From RGIG6307 sp045657025 (lineage in GTDB: Bacteria > Bacillota > Clostridia > Lachnospirales > Lachnospiraceae): DNA of 37,924 bases. Location of the stretch: positions 1-37,924 of the forward strand of contig JAZOSF010000154.1 in the NCBI GenBank assembly GCA_045657025.1, given 5' to 3'. Every line of letters starts with the position of its first letter. Position 1 is the first letter of the stretch. Below, piece by piece: positions 9,016 through 16,150 of the stretch. The position numbers were made by a program, and so were the translations under genes. The notes under the pieces are model-generated. The model searched no databases, had not been told where the DNA came from, and worked only from the letters and a program-made list of their open reading frames with translations.

Positions 9016-9865
9016 GTTTTGCCCTCCAGTCTAAAAAAAGGTGTACTCCAAACATGCACAAAGCTATCAAGGCACAATAGCCAAAACCGTATGTGGTCCA
9101 TACCAAACAAGCTTCTGCCAAAATTGCCACGATTGCCAATAACCACTTGCGATGCCAGCATACATACAATGCATATGGCATAAGCACTAATCCTCTAATC
9201 GTTTCGCCGGAAAAGCCTGCATAAAACAATCGCTCTCCCGGAAGGCCCTGACTACCGATAGTTGCAAGATATATTCCTGCAACGCAGCTTACAAACAACC
9301 ACTTTTTATGAATATTCTCACCAAAAACATCTTCAGCAAACATCCAATATACCAATATGCTAAAAATCCACACCAGCAAAGGTACTGCTTTACACATAAT
9401 CATATACTGAGATTGTTGTGAGAATGTTATCAACGCTGTATATAAACTGGACAGTCCCAAAATTTGAAATCTCATTGGTATCGCACTTTCAATCGGGCCA
9501 CCTAAAAATGGATGCTCCGTCATAAGACTGCCACTTTCCAGATTGCTAAGCACTATTTCATATATGCCATCTTCCAAACTCGGTACATACCCCCGGAAAA
9601 GGCGATATATAGTCGCACCTGCCAATATTACAAACACCCAAACAACAGGAGAATAAAAAGGCTTTTTAACGGTTTCCTGGCTCTTTTTTTGCTTCTTATT
9701 CCACACAAAAAATATTCCGACAAACACGAATAAGCCTGCCAGACATACTATACTACTTAAAGTCGCATATGTCTGCAAGCTTGCGTCTGTCATTATGGTA
9801 ATTATGTGCGCAACTTCGGCACATCCCAGTAAAACCCATAGACCGGTCAAAACCCAAATAATCAT
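9005..9865 (-). CDS. Membrane protein, first half of a DUF6077-like pair; first gene of EPS operon
   Basis: 286 residues from the ATG at 9863-9865. A longer frame reaches 9973, but its first 36 codons lie over a terminator and the operon promoter, so it cannot be the natural start. The chosen ATG follows AAAGGA at eight bases and lies about 25 bases after the -10. About seven hydrophobic helices are visible. The loop YVPSLEDGIYEIVLSNLESG, followed by a LMTEHPFLGGPIESAIPMRF stretch, resembles the substrate loop of DUF6077 and of GT-C-like membrane glycosyltransferases, with paired acidic residues after the first helices. It ends in a charged DWRAKHAA tail that overlaps the next start. Function is not known. 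The GT-C comparison is a hypothesis. Confidence 0.62.
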   Translation of the reverse strand: MIIWVLTGLWVLLGCAEVAHIITIMTDASLQTYATLSSIVCLAGLFVFVGIFFVWNKKQKKSQETVKKPFYSPVVWVFVILAGATIYRLFRGYVPSLEDGIYEIVLSNLESGSLMTEHPFLGGPIESAIPMRFQILGLSSLYTALITFSQQSQYMIMCKAVPLLVWIFSILVYWMFAEDVFGENIHKKWLFVSCVAGIYLATIGSQGLPGERLFYAGFSGETIRGLVLMPYALYVCWHRKWLLAIVAILAEACLVWTTYGFGYCALIALCMFGVHLFLDWRAKHAA

Positions 9866-9895
9866 ATTTTTTATCCTTTGAGCATACTTTATTTT

Positions 9896-9924
9896 ATTAT
9901 AGCATACTCTCACAAAAAAAACAA
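9896..9924 (-). promoter_or_regulatory. Sigma-A promoter of the EPS operon
   Basis: On the minus strand, TTGTTT (9919-9924) and TATAAT (9896-9901) are separated by exactly 17 bases, and the -10 carries an extended TATGC element. The first ATG with a ribosome binding site is 31 bases further on. The -35 lies in the U-tract of the terminator of the Spo0A-like gene, so the end of one transcription unit and the start of the next share bases. Confidence 0.72.
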
Positions 9925-9962
9925 TCAGCCCCTTAAGGAACATTTGCTCCGTAAAGGACTGA
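9911..9962 (-). terminator. Rho-independent terminator after the Spo0A-like gene
   Basis: On the minus strand a stem of about 15 pairs (9925-9962, two G-U pairs and one mismatch, loop of about seven bases) is followed by a run of eight T broken only by one early G (9911-9924). It starts eight bases after the stop of the Spo0A-like gene and should separate its transcript from the EPS operon. Confidence 0.8.
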
Positions 9963-9969
9963 ATATTCA

Positions 9970-10347
9970 TCACATATCCCGAACATCTAACCGTATTTTG
10001 TCTGCAATTCTAGCTATATATTCACTGTTAGTAGGTCTTGGTTTGCCCTGCTCATAGGAATAACCAAACAGCTCCTCAAAAGTATCGCTATTCCCCCTCG
10101 TCCATGACACTTCGATAGCATTACGAATTGCTCTTTCCACTTTTTGATCTGTGGTCTTAAAATGCTTTGCAATTGTAGGATATAACAACTTGGTCACACT
10201 AGACACTGCTTCCATATCCTTCCCTGATAACATAATGGCATCCCTTAAATAATGATAACCTTTTAAATGCGCCGGCACTCCTATATCCAACATGATTTTG
10301 GTAATATACCGCTCCAGCTGTACATCCCCCATCGATAAAATATCCAT
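9970..10347 (-). CDS. Stand-alone Spo0A effector (DNA-binding) domain protein
   Basis: 125 residues that match the C-terminal DNA-binding domain of Spo0A across nearly the whole length. The strongest blocks are ITKIMLDIGVPAHLKGYHYL (15-34), SVTKLLYPTIAKHFKTT (50-66), KVERAIRNAIEVSWTRGN (69-86) and RPTNSEYIARIADKIRL (104-120). The recognition helix region KVERAIRNAIE is intact, so 0A-box-like binding is expected. There is no phospho-acceptor receiver: only about eight residues precede the domain, so activity cannot depend on phosphorylation of its own receiver. The start ATG follows GAGGGGGA. It is single-gene, with its own promoter candidate and terminator, directly upstream of the EPS operon. 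I infer that it regulates EPS or biofilm genes, or competes with full-length Spo0A. Confidence 0.93.
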   Translation of the reverse strand: MDILSMGDVQLERYITKIMLDIGVPAHLKGYHYLRDAIMLSGKDMEAVSSVTKLLYPTIAKHFKTTDQKVERAIRNAIEVSWTRGNSDTFEELFGYSYEQGKPRPTNSEYIARIADKIRLDVRDM

Positions 10348-10426
10348 AGTAAAATTCCCCCTCTATGAATTCCCTTTCATGACAAGACTTTTTAAAATCT
10401 ATCTTAAAAGCCCTCCGATAGTGAGA

Positions 10427-10455
10427 ATTCTACCATAGATGTCAAATCTTGGAAA
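10427..10455 (-). promoter_or_regulatory. Candidate promoter of the Spo0A-like gene
   Basis: On the minus strand TAGAAT (10427-10432) with an extended TATGG element is preceded at 17 bases by TTTCCA (10450-10455). The -35 is weak (four of six). A TTGACA (10441-10446) lies inside the spacer; the same bases read TGTCAAA on the plus strand, one base from a TGTCGAA 0A-box. Autoregulation is therefore possible but unproven. Confidence 0.4.
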
Positions 10456-10511
10456 GTTGAAAGCATCGCGCATTTTTGGTTATTTCCGCATTTTCACAAC
10501 ATGATGTGGTA

Positions 10512-11441
10512 TTAAATTTTTTCTTTAACAATATATATAGGTCTGTTCTTTACTTCCATGTATGTCTTGGCTAAATACTGTCCGATAATACCTATACAGA
10601 AAAGCTGAACACCTGCAACCAAAGTAATAATACATGCCGTAGATGGCCAACCCGCAACCGGGTCTCCCCATATCATGGCACGAACAACAATGAAAATCAT
10701 AGCCGCAAAAGCAATACAACAGAACAAAAAACCTATTACTGCCGCAATAGAAAGAGGTGCAGTGGAAAACGCCATGATTCCCTCGATAGAATACAACAAA
10801 AGCTTCCAAAAGCTCCACTTAGTCTCGCCTTTAACGCGCTCTACATTTTCATACTCTAACCAATAAGTTTCAAAACCAACCCATCCGTAAATGCCTTTGG
10901 TAAAACGATTATATTCTTTCATAGACAAAATAGCATCCACCATTTGTCTGGTCATAAGTCTGTAATCTCTCGCGCCATCTACGATCTCGGTCTTGCTGAT
11001 GGCATTCATTAACTTATAAAAACATCTGGCAAAGAAAGAACGAATCACCGGCTCCCCTTTGCGTGTCACTCTACGGGTTGCAACGGAATCGTAACCCTGG
11101 TCGATGTAAGAAAACATCTCCGGAAGAAGGCTTGGCGGATCCTGAAGATCTACATCCATTGCTACAACGTAGTCTCCTTTGGCATGCTCAAGTCCTGCAA
11201 AAAGTCCTGCTTCTTTACCAAAATTTCTGGAGAACGATACCATGTGCACCCTCTCATCAAGTTCATGAAGCTTCTTGATTTCTGCAACCGTTCCGTCCTT
11301 TGAGCCGTCATTTATATATATAATTTCAAAATCCATGCTTCGTTCTTTGAAGAAAGTCTCGTTCTTGATAAATTCCTTATAGAAATCTGCAACGGTTTCT
11401 TCCTCATTAAAGCAAGGTACAATAACACTCAACAATTCCAT
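10512..11441 (-). CDS. GtrB/DPM1-like membrane glycosyltransferase
   Basis: 309 residues. The first ~225 form a GT2 domain: MELLSVIVPCFNEEETVADF, IIYINDGSKDGTV, SFSRNFGKEAGLFAGLEHAK and VVAMDVDLQDPP with the metal-binding acids. Two C-terminal transmembrane helices (about 230-258 and 268-295) anchor it. The layout is that of polyprenyl-phosphate glycosyltransferases such as GtrB, YkoT and ArnC, which charge undecaprenyl phosphate with a sugar for later transfer outside the cell. It has a strong AAAGGAG ribosome binding site and its own promoter. It is not joined to the EPS operon, but a link in wall or EPS decoration is plausible. The sugar is unknown. Confidence 0.88.
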   Translation of the reverse strand: MELLSVIVPCFNEEETVADFYKEFIKNETFFKERSMDFEIIYINDGSKDGTVAEIKKLHELDERVHMVSFSRNFGKEAGLFAGLEHAKGDYVVAMDVDLQDPPSLLPEMFSYIDQGYDSVATRRVTRKGEPVIRSFFARCFYKLMNAISKTEIVDGARDYRLMTRQMVDAILSMKEYNRFTKGIYGWVGFETYWLEYENVERVKGETKWSFWKLLLYSIEGIMAFSTAPLSIAAVIGFLFCCIAFAAMIFIVVRAMIWGDPVAGWPSTACIITLVAGVQLFCIGIIGQYLAKTYMEVKNRPIYIVKEKI

Positions 11442-11464
11442 AATGCATCTCCTTTACTCATTAT

Positions 11465-11493
11465 ATCATATCAAAAAAGCATTTTTTTTACAA
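11465..11493 (-). promoter_or_regulatory. Promoter of the GtrB-like gene
   Basis: On the minus strand TTGTAA (11488-11493) and TATGAT (11465-11470) are 17 bases apart, 24 bases before the ATG at 11441. An overlapping TATAAT lies five bases further downstream (11460-11465). The spacer consists of an A-run and a T-run joined by TGC. Confidence 0.55.
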
Positions 11494-11502
11494 CCTTTTT
11501 CC

Positions 11503-11531
11503 TTTACATTGTCCCTACTTTCCTATAGAAT
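11503..11531 (+). promoter_or_regulatory. Promoter of the PAP2-like and DUF3048 genes
   Basis: TTTACA (11503-11508) and TAGAAT (11526-11531) are 17 bases apart on the plus strand, 28 bases before the ATG at 11559. It is back to back with the minus-strand promoter at 11465-11493. Confidence 0.6.
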
Positions 11532-11558
11532 ATAAGCATATATGAAAGAAGGTGCTAC

Positions 11559-12020
11559 ATGATATTTTTTAAAGACTTATTTGCAAATGAGCTGTTTGTA
11601 TCTGCCGCTACCGGCTGGCTCCTTGCACAAATTCTCAAAACTATTATACACACTTTTGTTACAAAGGACTTTAGCATTGAACGTATGTATGGAAGTGGCG
11701 GTATGCCAAGTAGCCATTCATCAACGGTAACTGCTCTTGCAACCTCCAGTTATCTTCTTCACGGTGCAGCTAGCAGTGAATTTGCCATTTCTGTTATTTT
11801 GGCAATCATCGTTATGTACGATGCTCGTGGAGTACGTCGAGAAACCGGCATTCAGGCCAAAGTATTAAATGAATTAATAGAACTTTTAGCGGACGTACAC
11901 AACGAAATCATGCCACTTGATCAAAAGTTAAAAGAATTCGTAGGACATACTCCATTACAGGTATTAGCGGGAGCCATCCTCGGTTTCTGCATCGCGTGTA
12001 TCACACATACGTTGTTCTAA
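11559..12020 (+). CDS. Divergent PAP2 (DUF212, YuiD-like) membrane protein
   Basis: 153 residues, the normal length of the DUF212 family. The motifs are GGMPSSHSSTVTALATS (48-64) and YDARGVRRETGIQAKVLNEL, which correspond to the two conserved blocks of this divergent branch of the PAP2 and haloperoxidase superfamily. About four helices are seen, with the histidine and serines of the first block placed for phosphatase-like chemistry. The substrate is not known for the family. The ribosome binding site is AAGAAGG. It is followed by the DUF3048 lipoprotein gene at 43 bases with no terminator in between, so they may be co-transcribed. Confidence 0.9.
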   Translation: MIFFKDLFANELFVSAATGWLLAQILKTIIHTFVTKDFSIERMYGSGGMPSSHSSTVTALATSSYLLHGAASSEFAISVILAIIVMYDARGVRRETGIQAKVLNELIELLADVHNEIMPLDQKLKEFVGHTPLQVLAGAILGFCIACITHTLF

Positions 12021-12063
12021 TCCGGCGTACGCCTCGCATATAAGAAAGAGAGGTTTGTGTTAT

Positions 12064-13203
12064 ATGAAAAAATTTAAAATTGCACTTTTTGCTATAGCAG
12101 CATCCGCAGTAGTTTTTACCGGTTGCGGCAAAGACGATCTATCTCATACTTCAGATAGCGATGTGGTAGAGACGATCGTTTCCAAACCACTTGATGATTC
12201 TAATACCTCTAATGAGAATGTTGTTGTGGATGACTCTATTCCACCAAAAGAAGGTATGGTCCGAAGCAGATTGACCAACGAATGGATCCCGAAAGAGCTT
12301 TATAGCCAGCGTCCGCTTGCTGTAATGACTTCCAACGAAGCTGCTGCCATTCCGCATTATGCTTTATCAGAAGCCTCTATTTTGTATGAAGCCAATATAG
12401 AAGGCAACATGACCCGTATTTTGGCAATCTATGAAGATTACGAGGACATCAAGAAAATCGGCAACATCCGTTCTCTTCGTGACTATTATGCATATTGGGC
12501 ATTTGAATGGGACGCTATTCTTTGTCACTATGGTGGTCCATACTATATTGATGAAGTAATGGCAAAATCCACCACGGATAATTTAGACGGCAACTTAAAT
12601 TTCAAGGGCTACCCGTACTTCCGCTCCAAGGACAGAACTGCACCACACAATGCTTTCTTAGATGGCACTGCTGTCCGCGACGCTCTTGTTAATAAGAAAA
12701 TAGATATAACGGATCGCGGCATGGGCGATGAAACGCATTACAACTTTGCTATGCCATCCACACCAAATACCTTGACTCAATATAGTTCAGCAGAAGATGC
12801 TACCTATGTCAATATGACAGGATGTTATCCTTTAACCCGCTGTTATTTTGAGTATAACCCTGAGGACGGTCTATACTACCGCTCACAATATTTATCTAAC
12901 GGTACCGATGGCCCTCATATTGATGGAGCAAGTGGTAAACAACTTACATTTTCCAATATCATTATCCAGTCCTGCGATTGGAAAAAGCGTGACAAGGAAG
13001 GTTATTTGTGGTTTGGTACCGTAGATTCCGGCCGTGATGCTTGGTATATTACCCAGGGCAAAATCATCCCGTGCACTTGGGAAAAAGTCACCGAATTCGG
13101 TGCTACCAGGTATTATGATTTATCCGGCAATGAAATCACTTTGAATACCGGCAAAACCATGGTTCTTATTATCGAAGACGGCACTCGTTTCGATTACAAA
13201 TAA
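12064..13203 (+). CDS. DUF3048 (YerB-like) lipoprotein
   Basis: 379 residues from the ATG at 12064, preceded by AGAGAGG at ten bases; an upstream in-frame TTG has no ribosome binding site. A lipoprotein signal peptide is clear: MKKFKIALFAIAASAVVFTG followed by the lipid-modified cysteine at residue 21. A flexible Ser/Asp/Val-rich linker follows. The body has the DUF3048 features RPLAVMTSNEAAAIPHYALS, ILYEANIEGNMTRILAIY and IGNIRSLRDYY, then a C-terminal domain ending KTMVLIIEDGTRF. It should be tethered to the outer face of the membrane. The family, named from B. subtilis YerB, has no firmly known function. Its 3' end meets the minus-strand ptsH gene at a shared hairpin. Confidence 0.9.
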   Translation: MKKFKIALFAIAASAVVFTGCGKDDLSHTSDSDVVETIVSKPLDDSNTSNENVVVDDSIPPKEGMVRSRLTNEWIPKELYSQRPLAVMTSNEAAAIPHYALSEASILYEANIEGNMTRILAIYEDYEDIKKIGNIRSLRDYYAYWAFEWDAILCHYGGPYYIDEVMAKSTTDNLDGNLNFKGYPYFRSKDRTAPHNAFLDGTAVRDALVNKKIDITDRGMGDETHYNFAMPSTPNTLTQYSSAEDATYVNMTGCYPLTRCYFEYNPEDGLYYRSQYLSNGTDGPHIDGASGKQLTFSNIIIQSCDWKKRDKEGYLWFGTVDSGRDAWYITQGKIIPCTWEKVTEFGATRYYDLSGNEITLNTGKTMVLIIEDGTRFDYK

Positions 13204-13222
13204 TAAAATATTCCTTTACACA

Positions 13223-13255
13223 AAAGTGGTCTTGGCTATTCGCCAAGACCACTTT
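13223..13255. terminator. Bidirectional hairpin, ptsH stop codon in its loop
   Basis: A perfect 14-pair stem (13223-13236 with 13242-13255) and a five-base loop. On the minus strand it is followed by TTTTGTG. On the plus strand it follows the DUF3048 gene by 19 bases and has a weaker T-rich tail. The TAG of ptsH spans 13236-13238, so the left arm in ptsH sense is coding sequence. It should end both converging transcripts. Confidence 0.85.
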
Positions 13256-13499
13256 CTATTACCACTATAAGTGCTTTTAAAGCATCTTCTTCATCTTTGC
13301 CTTCGCATACAATTTCGATTTCATTTCCACACTTTACGCCCGCAGCCAATACGCTCAAAACGCTTTTTGCATTGGAAGTATTTTCTTTATATCGAAATGT
13401 AATTCGTGATTGATATTTTAATGCCTCTTTGCAGAGAACTCCTGCAGGTCTCAAATGCAATCCGGTAGGATTTCCGACAATCACTTTTTGAGATACCAT
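13236..13499 (-). CDS. ptsH: HPr phosphocarrier protein of the PTS
   Basis: 87 residues from the ATG at 13497-13499, which has AGGAGG at eight bases. With this start the active-site histidine is residue 15 (in PTGLHLRPAGVL) and the regulatory serine is residue 46 (in NAKSVLSVLAAG), exactly the standard HPr numbering. An in-frame GTG two codons earlier is a worse fit. HPr passes phosphate from enzyme I to sugar-specific EIIA proteins; Ser46 phosphorylation by HPr kinase drives carbon catabolite control through CcpA in Firmicutes. Residue 16 is Leu where Ala is usual. It is the last gene of the cdaA unit, 24 bases after glmM, and ends in the hairpin at 13223-13255. Enzyme I is not in the window. 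Confidence 0.93.
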   Translation of the reverse strand: MVSQKVIVGNPTGLHLRPAGVLCKEALKYQSRITFRYKENTSNAKSVLSVLAAGVKCGNEIEIVCEGKDEEDALKALIVVIESGLGE

Positions 13500-13523
13500 A
13501 ACCACACCTCCTGGTTTACTTCG

Positions 13524-14873
13524 TTAGAACAAAATATCCTGAATCAGGTCTGCCAGTTTCTTTGCTTCTTCATCAATTTCTTCTTGATTTTTGCCTTCAA
13601 TCATAACACGAACCAACGGTTCTGTACCGGATGGACGAATGAGCACACGGCCTTCTCCCGCAAACTTTTCTTCTAACGCTCTAATTGCATCTGCAATTTC
13701 AGGATACTCCATATACTGGTGTTTCTTATGATTAGCAACTTTGGCATTTACCAACGCCTGAGGGAGAACAGTCATAACCTTAGCCAACTCAGATAATGGC
13801 TTGCCACTTGCAACTACAACCTCTAATAAGTGAAGAGCGCTTAAAAGGCCATCACCTGTGGTGTTTTCTTCAAGTAAAATAATATGACCGGACTGTTCGC
13901 CACCAAGACTTGCATTAATTTCTTTCATTTTCTCTAATACATATCTATCGCCAACTTTAGTCTGTTCGATATTAATATCATTTTCTTTTGCCATCAGCAC
14001 AAACCCAAGGTTACTCATAACAGTCACTACAATAGTGTTGTTTTTTAATGTACCTTTGCTCTTCATATAGTTTCCGATGATAGCCATAATTTGATCGCCA
14101 TCAACGATATTACCTTTTTCATCTACTGCCAAAAGTCTGTCTGCATCGCCGTCAAAAGCAAGACCTATATCGGCATTTTCAAACACTACTCTTGCTTGCA
14201 GTTCTTCCATATGAGTGGATCCGCAATTTGCATTAATATTGGTTCCGTCCGGATTATTGTGAATTGCAACCACCTCGGCTCCTAATTCCTTTAATGCCTC
14301 TACAGAGGTATAGTAACTGGCACCTTCTGCACAATCCACTACAATTTTTAAACCTCTCAGGTTAACATTAACACTCTGAATGGCATGATTGATATACTCT
14401 TCTTTTGCATCGGAGCGATACTTAATCTTGCCAATCTGCGTACCGGTAGGGAATTTCACATCATCCATACCTGATTTAATCAGTGCCTCAATTTCATCTT
14501 CCAGCTCATCAGGAAGTTTGTATCCGTTGCCATCAAAAAACTTAATACCATTAAATTCAACCGGATTGTGAGATGCAGAAATAACAACGCCTGCATCTAC
14601 TTTATATTTACGCGTCAAGAAAGCGATTGCCGGTGTTGGAATCACACCCACATAAATTGCATTAGCACCCACAGAACAGACTCCCGCCATCAAGGCGTTT
14701 GCAAGCATATCTCCTGAAATTCTGGTATCGACACCTACCATAATAGTAGGCTTGTGTGCTTTTTCCTTTGTTAAAACATATGCGCCGGCCTGACCGAGCT
14801 GCATCGCCAACATTGGGGTCAATTCTTCATTTGCAACACCTCTTACCCCGTCTGTACCAAACAATCTAGCCAT
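13524..14873 (-). CDS. glmM: Phosphoglucosamine mutase
   Basis: 449 residues, the normal GlmM length. It converts glucosamine-6-phosphate to glucosamine-1-phosphate for UDP-GlcNAc and peptidoglycan. Motifs in order: MARLFGTDGVRG at the N-terminus, the phosphoserine loop GVVISASHNPVEFNG with Ser101, the metal loop LAFDGDADRLLAVDEKG, the sugar-binding SLGGEQSGHIIL, and the phosphate-binding LIRPSGTEPLVRVMIEG. All are intact. The start has GGAGG at the right distance. It lies three bases after cdaR in the classic cdaA-cdaR-glmM order; in B. subtilis and other Firmicutes the GlmM protein binds and inhibits CdaA. Confidence 0.97.
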   Translation of the reverse strand: MARLFGTDGVRGVANEELTPMLAMQLGQAGAYVLTKEKAHKPTIMVGVDTRISGDMLANALMAGVCSVGANAIYVGVIPTPAIAFLTRKYKVDAGVVISASHNPVEFNGIKFFDGNGYKLPDELEDEIEALIKSGMDDVKFPTGTQIGKIKYRSDAKEEYINHAIQSVNVNLRGLKIVVDCAEGASYYTSVEALKELGAEVVAIHNNPDGTNINANCGSTHMEELQARVVFENADIGLAFDGDADRLLAVDEKGNIVDGDQIMAIIGNYMKSKGTLKNNTIVVTVMSNLGFVLMAKENDINIEQTKVGDRYVLEKMKEINASLGGEQSGHIILLEENTTGDGLLSALHLLEVVVASGKPLSELAKVMTVLPQALVNAKVANHKKHQYMEYPEIADAIRALEEKFAGEGRVLIRPSGTEPLVRVMIEGKNQEEIDEEAKKLADLIQDILF

Positions 14874-14876
14874 TTT

Positions 14877-16148
14877 TTATTCCTCCAAAACTTTTGCTAT
14901 AATTTCAATGGATGCAGTAGAAACCACTTCCAGGTCATCACTCATTTTATAAATAGGTTCTACAACAAGAACTTCTTTATCTTTTAACTTTCTTATGTTG
15001 TTTGCTTTCATCCATGCTGTCACGTCAAAAGAACCGCTGATAGCTTTTGGATCCAACTTGCTCAACAAATACTCTGAGCCTTTTACCGTTACATCCATTT
15101 CAGCACTTGCATACACATGGACAACGGAGTAACCTTCCGGAACATTTTCAATCTGTACCTGCCCCATAGTTATTGTATATTCTTTTTCTATGATTGGGGA
15201 TACATGTATGGTTACGTCCACGTTGCCGTTACTCTCTTTGTCAGCTCTGATAATACCCTGTGGAAGATAATTGTCCAAATCCACAGTCTTTATTACATTA
15301 TCTTGGGCACCTTCGAAATAAAGGCCCTCGCCACCAACAACAATTTCTGTAATGCCTGCTAATGCGCTTTCCTTGCCGGCTATCACAAGCTCGTTCACCA
15401 CGCTTGTAACCTCACCGGTTACAGAATACCCTTCGGCAGCAGTCCCCTCAGAAGTATATACAACAGGAACTGTCTTGGTTTTAAGTATTTCAATTGTAGT
15501 TCCTACCGTATCCATATTTACACTAACGGTGTCGCGAGATACTTCTTTGCCTTCACTGTCATACAACATAATATTGGCATAAGAATAAATATCTCCGCTG
15601 GTATCGGTAACATCTACGATTGCCTTTACCTTATCGATGATACCGACTTTGCTCTCACCACCGCTCACCATAATACGGTTCAAATCTAACTTAGAAGAAC
15701 CTACAATATAACCATCTCTCGGTATGCCGGTAAGTTCAACCTCAAGTGGGAAGTAACGTTCCACTCTATTCTCAATAAAAAGTCTTACTACGGAAGTACT
15801 TGGTTTAATCGTAACTTGCTTATCGGTATAAAGCTTTACCTCCACAGTACCATCCGGTTTTACTTTGGACAAATCAGCTTCTGCATTAATATTTAAAGCA
15901 GACATAGGTTCCACGACAGAACGAGGGCCACTGACACTGACAGAACGGATGACATCTGTTCCATCTAACACCTCATACACCTGATGGTTTCCTGTAATAG
16001 CTTCTGCGTTGATAAACGTGACCGGTATATTCCTTATTGTATTTGGGGTAACCGGATCATTTATATTTAAATTAACAACCCAAAGCACAACAGCAGTTGC
16101 AACAGAAGCCAGTTTTAATCCCCAGTTATTTAAAATACGTTCCTTCAT
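14877..16148 (-). CDS. cdaR: YbbR-domain regulator of c-di-AMP synthase (CdaR)
   Basis: 423 residues. One N-terminal transmembrane helix (about 10-26, LKLASVATAVVLWVVNLNIN) is followed by an extracellular chain of four YbbR-like repeats, recognised by the recurring pattern of a strand pair with V-x-V-x-G, for example VVNELVIAGKESALAGITEI and NRIMVSGGESKVGIIDKV. The protein is known in B. subtilis and Listeria as a membrane partner that modulates CdaA. The start is two bases after the cdaA stop, with a weak ribosome binding site, so it probably depends on translational coupling. No lipobox is seen. Confidence 0.9.
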   Translation of the reverse strand: MKERILNNWGLKLASVATAVVLWVVNLNINDPVTPNTIRNIPVTFINAEAITGNHQVYEVLDGTDVIRSVSVSGPRSVVEPMSALNINAEADLSKVKPDGTVEVKLYTDKQVTIKPSTSVVRLFIENRVERYFPLEVELTGIPRDGYIVGSSKLDLNRIMVSGGESKVGIIDKVKAIVDVTDTSGDIYSYANIMLYDSEGKEVSRDTVSVNMDTVGTTIEILKTKTVPVVYTSEGTAAEGYSVTGEVTSVVNELVIAGKESALAGITEIVVGGEGLYFEGAQDNVIKTVDLDNYLPQGIIRADKESNGNVDVTIHVSPIIEKEYTITMGQVQIENVPEGYSVVHVYASAEMDVTVKGSEYLLSKLDPKAISGSFDVTAWMKANNIRKLKDKEVLVVEPIYKMSDDLEVVSTASIEIIAKVLEE

Positions 16149-16150
16149 AA

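Noticed and set aside
9866..9973. N-terminal extension of the first EPS gene to 9973
   Set aside because: The extension would be translated from a terminator and promoter, begins with GTG without a ribosome binding site, and an ideal start exists at 9865.
10376..10385. TTGTCATG as a 0A box near the Spo0A-like gene
   Set aside because: It fits the TGTCGAA consensus only with an inserted base.
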